Source of the DNA: Romanomermis culicivorax
Taxonomy: Eukaryota > Nematoda > Enoplea > Mermithida > Mermithidae
DNA length: 64,000 nucleotides
Reading direction: 5' to 3'
Assembly: GCA_963922205.1 (NCBI GenBank)
Contig: CAWUHX010000348.1
Location: 240,206 to 304,205, forward strand
The position numbers and the translations under genes were made by a program. Each line of letters begins with the position of its first letter. The stretch's first letter is position 1. This document shows positions 55,375 through 64,000 of the stretch, piece by piece. The notes beneath the pieces were generated by a model. The model searched no databases, was not told the origin of the DNA, and saw only the letters and a program-made list of their open reading frames with translations.

Positions 55375-57443
55375 TTTCTTTACTTGACAGCTACATATTA
55401 ACATGATAAAAAATGAATACAAAAATCCGTCAAGCAAAAAATTTTTCTATTATAGCTCAAAGCAATGCGGCTAACCAAGTTGATTTGGACAACTAACAAT
55501 ATCATTTTAATAGCCATATATTTATCGGGCATGAAAATTCATCATTGCGAAAACTTCTGTCAAGTTCTTGAATTCTGACTTGCTTGAGCAATGATTTCCA
55601 AAATGGTGTATATTATAACTTCACAATATACCGTCATTATGAAGTGAACGTTACAACACGCGTCGCAGTAACCGAATTCTATCGATTCCGTGGTTCCAAA
55701 ACAGTAAAATTTAAAGCGGTTGTTATTTAGCAACTTTCAAAAACCAACAGAAAATTGGTTTCAATATGAAATCTAATTAATGGTGAGTCGAAAAAGTGAC
55801 TAAAATGGAAATTACAGGCAAGACAATCGAACAGTATAACACCAGTATTCTACAACACAAGTGTACTATCCTGAAGTTCGCAACATTACAATATAAACAT
55901 TATCAACGAAAGCATAACTTAATCGACAAAAATGTCTGAACAAAATTTCTGTCAAAGCTCTCGAACAGGAAGGTTCGAAATTTTAATCAACCGGGGTTGA
56001 AGAAATACGGTCTGTTCCTTAAACGATACTTCTAAATTCGAGAAATGAAAAAAATTAAGGCCGCCCAAATCATTTACACAACGCTTTTAATGAAGAAAAG
56101 TTAAGTGAGTATGTTCCAGGGTGTCAAGCAGCTTTCCAAAATGAAATTCTCTGACTTTTCCGGGTCAATTTCCCAGGTTTTTTCAGAGTGAAAACTGAGA
56201 GTAATTCCTACATAAAAGTGTAAAAGACATATGTACCGGACACAATAAACATGTATGAAGCACACATGATCGGAACAAAATTTTATTAAGTTGATTTTAA
56301 AACATTTTTTCAATTGTTGTGAAGAAAAATCTTAAAACCTATTTGTACATGTACAAACGGTAGTTCATTTGTACATAGCAAAAATAGATATAAATAAAGT
56401 GACATGTGTTCCTCTACGGTCTAAGTTTTCGATTTTAGACAGCTTTAGGGTGAGCTGTATTTGATTGATCATGATGCTTCAAGCCGCCGTTTTTTCCTCC
56501 AAGTTTTTTTTAATGTATTGCCGTTCTACAGGAGCAGAAAGCATTTTAACCATAGAGCTCCCATGAATTTATCTGCTATCAACATTTCTGTAGTTTTCGA
56601 TTAGAATTATCCAATTTCATTTACTTCATAGTCTGGCGCAAAGTGCTGGTAAAATTTTCGGATTTTCATTTCATAAAATGCTGAAAAATAAACCTTCACA
56701 ATGATAAGAATAGAGTGTAATTTGTTCCTGCTAACGGAAAATAATGACCGTATCGTCGATTTCTCATGTAATTCAGTCATTATGCTCCTGAACGGTTTGT
56801 TGAAAAATTTGTTCCATAATGCTTGTGGATTAGACTTCGATCAAACTCGAAAATCCCAATTCTTTCCTTAATTTTGACGAATTAATAACTCTAAAAACAC
56901 CAAAAGGTTTGAAAAAGCTCAAGAACACATAGAGTCTGAGCATTTTCAAACGAAAAACGACTTCGGTAAATACGGAAAAAATTTTGACCCACCCGGGGGA
57001 GAAAACAGAAGTAGCAGGAGGAAACCGCAGTGCGCAAACTTTTTTTGGCTTTTCCGCACTGCGCAGAAAGCCGGGTGCAGAAAAAAACACGGACTACATA
57101 CCAACAATCCTAGGTAAAATTTCACTTTTCCAGGTTTTCCAGGCTAAGCTTGACACCTTGATGTTCACAAATGTTCAGTCCCACAAGATTTATAGTCTTC
57201 CATTCATAAAAGTAAAAACTAGGGCTTACTTTAAAGTTTTATTATTTCGATGCATTTCAAGAAATTTCCGTTCAAGAAGTATATCTTACACCAAAAAATC
57301 AAATATCATTAGTTCACAAAAGCCTGCTATAACTACATCAACGATAATAAAAGAATCGAGATATAGTGATCGAGAATTCTAAATAAGACACCAGCAACCG
57401 ATTTCAGATATTTTGTTGAATTACAAACTATTGAACTATTCTA
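55375..57443. other. Intergenic, no gene recognised
   Basis: 56470-56720 matches part of the hAT-like element at 38020-38200 (CATGAATTTATC, TTTCTGTAGTTTTCGATTAG, GAAAATTTT-type words). 56995-57090 has inverted CCGCAGTGCGCAAA and TTCCGCACTGCGCAG pieces and ends AGAAAAAAACACGG, like a transposon tip. No coding signal. Confidence 0.45.
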
Positions 57444-58022
57444 TTATTTTTCGGTGCTAGAGGGCGTAAAACTAATCGAAACGCTATTTATACAGAAACG
57501 TTCGCCCGTCGGTTTAGGTCCGTCGTCGAAAACGTGCCCTAAATGAGCGCCGCAATTATTACACAAAACTTCCGTTCTTTCCATGCCGTGCGAATAATCC
57601 GGCCTCCGTTGAACGTTGCCTTCGATCAACTTTTTGCTACTGACTGCCGTCGGTGAATCCGATTGGTCGATGCTCGAAGATGACACTGCCGCTCGGGAAA
57701 AAGCAGGCCAACCGCAAGACGTTTTAAATTTGGCGTCTGATTCGAAAAGTGCCACGCCGCAACACGTGCAATTGTAGGAACCGTCGGCGAAAAAATCATT
57801 AAATTTTCCGGTGAACGGTTTTTCCGTACCTTGTTCGCGACAAACGAAATATTGTTCGACAGTTAGGATCTTTTTCCATTCATCGCGCGATAAAGTTTTG
57901 GGATTTCTTCCAGCGACGCCAGCCTTTTCTAAGGCGCTCTTGGCATCGTTGGAGGTCGACGATGACATGACGGATGCTTTAACGAGCAGCGATAAAAATC
58001 TGCATTTGAAAGATCGAAGCAT
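57444..58022 (-). CDS. MSRB: Peptide methionine-R-sulfoxide reductase B
   Basis: 192 codons, no intron, stop TAG. Reduces methionine-R-sulfoxide in proteins using thioredoxin, repairing oxidative damage. Signature blocks in order: LSRDEWKKILTVEQYFVCREQGTE and KPFTGKF (entry region), YNCTCCGVALF and LCNNCGAHLGHVFDDGP (two CxxC pairs that bind structural zinc), SCGWPAFS, and GERFCINSVSI with the catalytic Cys in place of selenocysteine. The N-terminus MLRSFKCRFLSLLVKAS is basic and amphipathic, like a mitochondrial presequence; Met19 could start a cytosolic form. TTTATTTTTTAG ends five bases before the ATG (58029-58028), a possible trans-splice or 5' UTR acceptor. Full-length and intact, so a living host gene. 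Confidence 0.93.
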   Translation of the reverse strand: MLRSFKCRFLSLLVKASVMSSSTSNDAKSALEKAGVAGRNPKTLSRDEWKKILTVEQYFVCREQGTEKPFTGKFNDFFADGSYNCTCCGVALFESDAKFKTSCGWPAFSRAAVSSSSIDQSDSPTAVSSKKLIEGNVQRRPDYSHGMERTEVLCNNCGAHLGHVFDDGPKPTGERFCINSVSISFTPSSTEK

Positions 58023-58115
58023 ATACGCTAAAAAATAAACATATTAAACTTCAAGAGCATAAATTAAAAGAGTTAAAGGTCATTGGTCAGTTGGTCACAG
58101 TCCTTTTAAAGTCAT

Positions 58116-59036
58116 TTTAGGGGCCTGGGCGCTAAAGATTTGGAAATGGCTCCTAAAGTTTTAGGTCCAGGGTCATTTTGGTCCCCAAAATTTTGGATTA
58201 TTAATCTATATTTTAGCGAATTATGGTTATTTTCATTCAATTTTAAATTTATAGTAAATGTTTTACAGGCTCTAAAATTATGAAACAACGAAAATTTTCA
58301 AGCACTTCGCGCCGGATTTCATTCTATAATTTTTCGGATTAGTCTATTCACTGTTTATAAATAAATCAAACTTTTTCGAGAAACAAATTTTCGAGAAAAG
58401 GGAAAAATATGGGAGTTCGACAAGGAAAAGATAAATTTTGATGCATTTGAGAGGTCAAAATTTTAATTCTCCAACTTTTTTGAAACTATAACTGTTAGTA
58501 AAATGATATATACATGTTTTCGAGCATTATGTTTATTGAATAAGTTATCCTTAAATTAATTTTCCAGCATTTCAGAGTCTCAGACTCTAAAAGAATTTTC
58601 GCGGTTTAGCGCGGAAAAATATAGGAAACAACAGAAGAATAGAAACAGAAGCTGCATTTTTAAAACCCTATATTTTTGTTCCAGAAAGAAATGAAGTCAA
58701 GTGCTTATCTTCAAAAACAAACGAAATATCGTGTTTCTTGCATTAAAAAATTTGATTGCACAAAGATTTCTTGGTCGATCTTTGTACACGTAGAAAGACG
58801 TCTGTAACCGAAAAACGCTGGTTGGAAATTAAATTTCGAAAAGTAATTGTTTGCATATGTATCCTTTATCAACTGATCCACATAATTTAATTATATACGT
58901 TCTACATGGTGCTACAAGCCCATTTTTCAATATTATTCAATTAAAAATTTCTGGCTCCAAAAATTTCAATTTGGCCCCTAAAACTTTAGGCCCAGGAGCT
59001 ATTTCGCTCCTGATTTTCAAACAAAAAAAGCCTAGT
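58116..59036. mobile_element. Degenerate inverted-repeat element
   Basis: CTCCTAAAGTTTTAGGTCCA near 58150 and CCCCTAAAACTTTAGGCCCA near 58975 are inverted with other pieces around them. The interior has CACTTCGCGCCGGATTT and GGTTTAGCGCGGAAAAAT, words of the hAT-like group. No gene. Confidence 0.4.
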
Positions 59037-59204
59037 TAGTCACATTACTTATTCATGTTTCGATTTGGTTAAAAAACTCTAAATTAAAAACAAACTGATC
59101 ATTTTGGTTTTTGAATCTCGACTTGCCAGAAAAAGGACTGAACTCTGAACTAAAAAATACGGTCTGTACACGAGCCGAAATCTGTTTCAGCAATTTAAGA
59201 TATA

Positions 59205-59388
59205 CCTGTAAGAGGTCCGACCAGTGGGGGGGGGGTCAACCCGAAATTTTGGGGGAAGGGGGGTCGAAAAAAGTCGAAATTTTTCCCAAAAAAGGCACTT
59301 TTTGGCCAATTTTTTCTCAACTGGGGGGGGGTAGGGTATATGGTTGGCCAAGTTGGGGGTCCCTCTCCAACCCCCCCCCAAATACAGG
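59205..59388 (-). mobile_element. G-run MITE, copy 2
   Basis: CCTGTAAGAGGTCCGACCAG...AAATACAGG with TA on both sides. G runs of 9, 6 and 9. Confidence 0.7.
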
Positions 59389-59594
59389 TATGATTTAAGC
59401 TACACAATCGCCGTGAATCACAATGGCTAGTTTTTTACAATTATGGAGAGAGAGAGAGCCTGAAACTTATTTCTACGTGAGAAAAATTATTTCAAAACGC
59501 GTTCTTCCGCATAATTTTTTGATACTATTTCAAACTTTTTTTGTGTTGAAAATCATTTTTTTGGCACAACAAAAATTGATCCGTGGTGTCACTT

Positions 59595-60060
59595 TTTTAC
59601 CTCGATGATTTTTTCAGCGAGATGAAAATGATACAAAAAAATTTTTTCTCCACATTTAAGAAAATTTTTCACGTCTTCAACAACGTGCATTATGTGGCCA
59701 AGGATGCTTTTTTATGCATTTTAGGAACATACCAAAACATTTTAACCTTTTCGGGGTTAGTAATCTACAAAAATGAGAGAAGAACATAAACAATTCTTGG
59801 GTCAGGCCAGTCGCATTGTGCTGATGAATAACACAATTGATGTTCTACGACAGTTGGAAGCATACTAACGACAAATGTAATTCGGCTGCTTCGATTCTTA
59901 TTAGTTATCGAATAATATTTATTTCCTATTTCGGCGCGGAGCGCCAGAAAATTTTCAAATTTATTTATTTTAGAACGCTGGAAAATGAATTCTCGCAACA
60001 ATTATTCTCGCACAGAAACTATAAACTTACAGTCTAGAATGATGTCTCTATCGTTTTTCA
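59595..60060. mobile_element. Partial relative of the hAT-like element at 37764
   Basis: Shares TGGATGCTTTTTTATGCATT-type sequence and the GGCGCGGAGCGCC palindrome followed by AGAAAATTTT and AACGCTGGAAAATGAAT. Ends not identified. Confidence 0.55.
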
Positions 60061-60104
60061 ATGCAAAAGTTCACGTTAAAAACGTTAACCAAACGCACGT
60101 GCAT

Positions 60105-60887
60105 CAGTGTTTTTTTGTGCCAAAACATGGTCTTTGGCATAAAAAAATTTGAAATGGCACAAAAAATTTTGAGCGTTTGTGCCAATTGGCATAAAATTTT
60201 TGGCTGATCGAACATTAAATTTCCTTGATTTTTAGACGTTTTAAGGACTGAAAATGTAAAAAATTTTCGGCGTTAGGCGCCGAATCAATGAATATAATAA
60301 TATTTCCTACTCGTATATTTGACCCGAACGCGAACGATTTCTTTTCGAACAGTGTATTAGTATTGTTGCAGCAAACCTTATAGGCTGTCAATGACTGACG
60401 AATGGAAAGAAATTCCGAATATTCTCTGTTGATTCAGTCAGATTCGGATTTAAAACTGAAATTCTTATTTTCTGTGTTTGATTGATTCAAATAGAAAAAT
60501 CGATATCACTAGTGCAATGTTTGATTGAACCGAGAATTCACACAATTTTCCACTTTATTTCCTCTAGTCTTTACATTTTTGTTAAATATATATACTTAGA
60601 TATTCTTAGTCCGAGTCGCCGCGAACTATTTTCTTGCAGTATTTTCTTATCTCACTGACATGATTAGCTGAAAAATAGGTTAGGCTGGGCACGATTCTTA
60701 CAAAAAATTAATGCGGTTAAACAACGTAGCTTTAATTATTTATATTTTTATCAAACTTTTGATCTGAAATCTTTCCGCAGTTTTCAGTATATGTTTTTAG
60801 TAGAAAAAATTTTTTTGTGCTATTGGCACAAATTTTGTTGGTCTCTTGTGCCAATTGGCACAAATGTCCGTGCACAAAAAAACGCTG
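60105..60887. mobile_element. hAT-like element, copy F1
   Basis: 783 bp. CAGTGTTTTTTTGTGCC at the left and the inverse of CAGCGTTTTTTTGTGC at the right: CAGNG tips as in hAT. Palindromes GTGCCAATTGGCA and CGGCGTTAGGCGCCGAA lie inside. The flanks do not give a clean 8-bp duplication. Confidence 0.65.
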
Positions 60888-61330
60888 ATGACATGAATTC
60901 CGTTAGGATGAATTTTTCCCCCGCAGATACAGTAATACTCGACCCACGTTTCTGTTGCACCTGCAACGCAATGTACCTCCGAAGCGAAAGTGATAACCAT
61001 CAAAATACAAACCAAGTTTATTTTGAGACCCCGTTTACCTAGCACAGCTAATGAAGTTGGCCTGTGCTAATGAAAATTTTGGTTGTGCTAAGATGCACTA
61101 ATACAAATTAAGGAATGGGGACTCGTGCTAAAAACACCCTGATTGAGACTATCAAAAACATGTTTCAAAATGATGTACCACGATTTCTGACACAGTTATA
61201 ATTGTTTTAAGTTTGTGTGACTTGCAACTGATTATGTTTGCTGCTGATGCATAATCTCAGTAACTGGAATTTCGTGCTTTGAATTTACGAAGCTTCCCTC
61301 CATGTGCACTTAAATGGCATGTGATAGATT
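60888..61330. other. Intergenic, no gene recognised
   Basis: No motif or repeat stands out. Confidence 0.4.
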
Positions 61331-61920
61331 TGTTGTATTTGTAATTTATGTCTTTGGATGAAGGCAGGCAGGCAGGAGTTGGGTCCAGGTATCGTCCTTA
61401 ATGCACGTGTTTCCCAACGCCCACGCTCACCCAAAAACTTAAACTCTTAAAGTACTTAAACCCCACAATAAAATCATACCTGTGAGACCTCCGACCAGTT
61501 GGGGGGGGGGGGTAAATCCGAAATTTTGGGGGGGGGGGGGGTAGAAAAAGTCGAAATTTTTCCCAAAAAAGGCCAAAAAACATACACTTTTTTGAAAATT
61601 TTTTTAATTTTCTCCAAACTGGGGGGGGGGGTTGGGGGGAAAATGATTTTGGGTACAGGGTTGGCCAAGTTGGGGGGAGGTCCCCCCCCAACCCCTCCAA
61701 GTACAGGTATGAATAAAATAATCCAAATGAGAAAACCTTATGTTTCCTAATTTGAATTCCCAAAACACTTAAACCAAAAACTAGGAGAGTTTTCTCCTAA
61801 CAATTTACCTAATAGAAAACAACTTACATATACAAAGTAGAAACGTGGGCAGAGCAATAGGAAAATGTCCCGCTTGCTGGGGAAATACAGCAAAACGCAC
61901 GGGAACGCAACTAGTGAAAA
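61331..61920 (-). repeat. Old LTR of the element 2 family, interrupted
   Basis: Starts TGTTGTATTT like the LTR at 44796 and follows it through GGATGAAGGCAGGCAGG, TCCTTAATGCACGTGT and GCTGGGGAAA. A G-run MITE sits inside, and the far end is cut by hAT-like copy F2. No second copy of internal element sequence is next to it, so probably a solo LTR. Confidence 0.6.
61479..61707 (-). mobile_element. G-run MITE, copy 3 (inside the old LTR)
   Basis: CCTGTGAGACCTCCGACCAG to AGTACAGG, TA on both sides. G runs of 12, 12 and 10. Confidence 0.75.
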
Positions 61921-62705
61921 CAGTGTTTTTTTTTTTGTGCCAAAACATGGTTTTTGGCACAAAAAAAAATTGGAATGGCACAAAAAATTTTGAGCGTTTG
62001 TGCCAATTGGCACAAATTTTTTGGCTGGTCAAACATTAAAATTTCCTTGATTTTTAGACCTTTTAGGGGCTGAAAATGCAAAAGATTTTGGGCGCTACGC
62101 GCCGAATCAATGAATATGATATTTCCTATTCGTATATTTGACCCGAACGCGAACGATTTCTCTGTTGAACAGTGTATTAGTATCGTTGCAGCAAACTTTA
62201 TACGCTGTCAAGACTGATGAGTGAAAAGAAATTCTGAATACTCTCTCTTCATTCAGTCAGATTCAGATTTAAAACTGAAATTGTTACTTTCTGTGTTTGA
62301 TTGATTCAAATAGAAAAATCGATATCGTTGTTTGATTGATTCAAATAGAAAAAATCGATATCACAATGTTTGGATCGAAAATTGACGCTATTTTCGACTT
62401 TATTTTCTCTATTCTTTACATGGTTGTTAAATATACATAACATAGATATTCGTTGGTAGTCGAAAATTACAATTTGAACTTCATGAACAATTCTATTCTA
62501 GGGCTATTTAAATTGTCTCAGCATTCCATTTCTCTTTGGGATTTCGTGAACTATTTTGTTGCACAGTTTTTTCTCTTCTCACTGACATGGTTAGCTGAAA
62601 AATAGGTTGGGCACGATTTTTACAAAAAATTAATGCATTAAACAATAACTTTTTATCAAACTTTTGGCCTAAAACTTTTCCGCAGTTTTCAGTATGTCTC
62701 TAGAA
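61921..62705. mobile_element. hAT-like element, copy F2 (right end lost)
   Basis: CAGTGTTTTTTTTTTTTGTG start; highly similar to F1 through the GGCGCTACGCGCCGAATC palindrome and TTTGACCCGAACGCGAACG, until TTTTCAGTATGTCTCTAGAA, where the LINE tail begins. A 30-bp segment (GATTGATTCAAATAGAAAAA) is duplicated inside at about 62300-62350. Confidence 0.65.
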
Positions 62706-63010
62706 GAAAGAAAGAAGAAAGAAAGAAATTTATTAAATGCGAATAAATACACGAGTAAATGCAACTAATACAGAAAAGCTCATGGACGTGACAAAAGCAT
62801 GTGCGAATTGAGCTTTAAAAAACGACTCAATTTAGACCGAAAACAGGGCATGTTGTTTGAATAAATGATATCATTGGGTAGGGAATTTCCAAACATCAAT
62901 ATTTCGCGAGCAAAAATCATGTTTTAAAGCGTTAGAGTTATATTTCGATTTATACAATTTAAATAAGTTAGACGCGTGATAATTGAATGGACTCAAAGTG
63001 AAAAAGAAGT
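62706..63010 (-). pseudogene. LINE (non-LTR) ORF2 C-terminal fragment with TTTC tail
   Basis: Minus frames read NYHASNLFKLYKSKYNSN, then, with a frameshift, GNSLPNDIIYSNNMPCFR and SKLSRFFKAQF. This is the common end of LINE reverse transcriptases (WNSLP-x-DI...F-x-x-x-L-x-x-F). Stops follow closely, then ATTTAATAAATTTC and a TTTC microsatellite (plus strand GAAA at 62706-62735), as in LINE 3' ends. Confidence 0.6.
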
Positions 63011-63020
63011 CTGGTGCATA

Positions 63021-63249
63021 CCTGAACTTGGGGGGTGGGGGGGTTGGGGGGGACCCCCCCCCCCCCCAACTTGGCCAACCCAGTAACCCAAAATGATTTC
63101 CCCCCCCCCCCACTCCCCCCTCAGGTTGGGAAAAAAATTAAAAAAATTTGCCAAAAAGTGTATGTTTTTTTGGCCTTTTTATTGGGAAAAATTTCGACTT
63201 TTTTCCTACCCCCCCCCCACCCCCCCAACTGGTTCGGAGGTCTTACAGG
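63021..63249 (+). mobile_element. G-run MITE, copy 4 (C-rich orientation)
   Basis: CCTGAACTTGG to CTTACAGG, TA on both sides. C runs of 14 and 12 bases. Confidence 0.75.
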
Positions 63250-63251
63250 TA

Positions 63252-63370
63252 AAGGGGTTGGCAAGGCTTTGGTTTTTTGGTTTTTTTTGGTTTTTTGAAA
63301 AAACCAAAAAATTGGAAAATTTCTGGTTTTTTGGTTTTTTTTTCCAAAATCATTGGGAAACTGTTTTTTT
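63252..63370. repeat. GGTTTTTT repeat with foldback
   Basis: TTGGTTTTTTGG units meet an inverted AAAAAACCAAAAAATTGG, so the tract can form a hairpin. Resembles 780-905. Confidence 0.6.
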
Positions 63371-63537
63371 CACATTAGTCGATCTTCTAGGCATGTTTTG
63401 GTGTCTATCTAAATCAACAAAACAATTAATTTAGTTGAATTGACTTCACTACAAAGTAGACAAAAGTCGTATTTTTTATGCTACATTTTTGTACTCAAAA
63501 GATGTAATATAAATTAATCGATATCCTATTGCATATA

Positions 63538-63755
63538 CCTGTAAGACCTCCGACCAGTTGGGGGGGGGGGGGGGGGTAGGAAAAAGTCGAAATTTTTCCC
63601 AAAAAAAAACCAAAAAACATACACTTTTTTGAAAATTTTTTTAATTTTTTCCAAACTGGGGGGGGGGGATTGGGGGGGGAAATGATCTTGGGTACAGGGT
63701 TGGCCGAGTTGGTGGGGGGGGGGTCGGGTCCCCCCCAACCCCCCCCAAGTACAGG
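63538..63755 (-). mobile_element. G-run MITE, copy 5
   Basis: CCTGTAAGACCTCCGACCAG to AGTACAGG, TA on both sides. G runs of 16, 11 and 10. Confidence 0.75.
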
Positions 63756-64000
63756 TATGCCTTTGCATCCATCTTGCAAGCACACATTTAGTACATGAGT
63801 CAATTTTGCTATAATTTGCTCACAAAAAAAGTAGATGCTAAATCTTTCGTGGAGTGTACTTCGACCATACGGGGTGACATCCATTGATCTATATCATCAT
63901 CAAAATGTTTATAGAATTTGATTGAGTTTAATATCCTGAATCTATTGTTACGGTAACCTTTTTAATTTTCTTAGCTCGAAATTTCAAAATATAAATGAGA

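Overview
The window looks like AT-rich, transposon-dense nuclear DNA from an invertebrate animal, probably a nematode. It has spliced exons with GT/AG borders, animal-type poly(A) signals, LTR retrotransposons, hAT and PIF/Harbinger DNA transposons, many TA-flanked MITEs, and one exon of the largely nematode DB Cys-rich domain (4516-4747, minus). The species is not identifiable by eye.

Layout. 0-27.7 kb: mostly intergenic repeats, with the last exon of a hAT-transposase-like gene (347-510), the DB exon, a Thr-rich exon candidate, at least five MITE families, large inverted-repeat elements, and a decayed Harbinger transposon (22827-25145) nested in a MITE. 27.8-43.6 kb: element 1, a 15,771-bp Ty3/gypsy-type LTR retrotransposon with 606-bp LTRs and a 5-bp target duplication (ATATC). 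43.6-44.8 kb: a tRNA-like gene and small MITEs. 44.8-55 kb: element 2, a decayed Ty3/gypsy element on the minus strand, lacking gag and protease. 55-64 kb: an intact intronless methionine sulfoxide reductase B gene (57444-58022, minus), an old LTR of the element 2 family, hAT-like repeats, a LINE tail and G-run MITEs.

Main discovery. Both LTR elements carry, downstream of integrase, a long extra coding region that is not a recognisable env. It starts with a short exon, crosses an intron at the same position and phase in both elements, and then encodes a DEDDy (RNase D/WRN-like) 3'-5' exonuclease domain. A basic linker, a domain with a WP-x-S-x-AE motif, a low-complexity Pro/Gln/Thr segment and a helical C-terminal part follow; in element 1 this ends in an RGG-rich tail. 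DEDDy exonuclease ORF3s are known from bdelloid rotifer LTR elements and Athena elements (from memory). The intron-split, very long version shared by two diverged elements is the item most worth following up. Element 1 gag-pol stays in one frame through 6.6 kb but is broken by stop codons. In both elements the extra region is also interrupted by a hAT-like insertion with an 8-bp target duplication.
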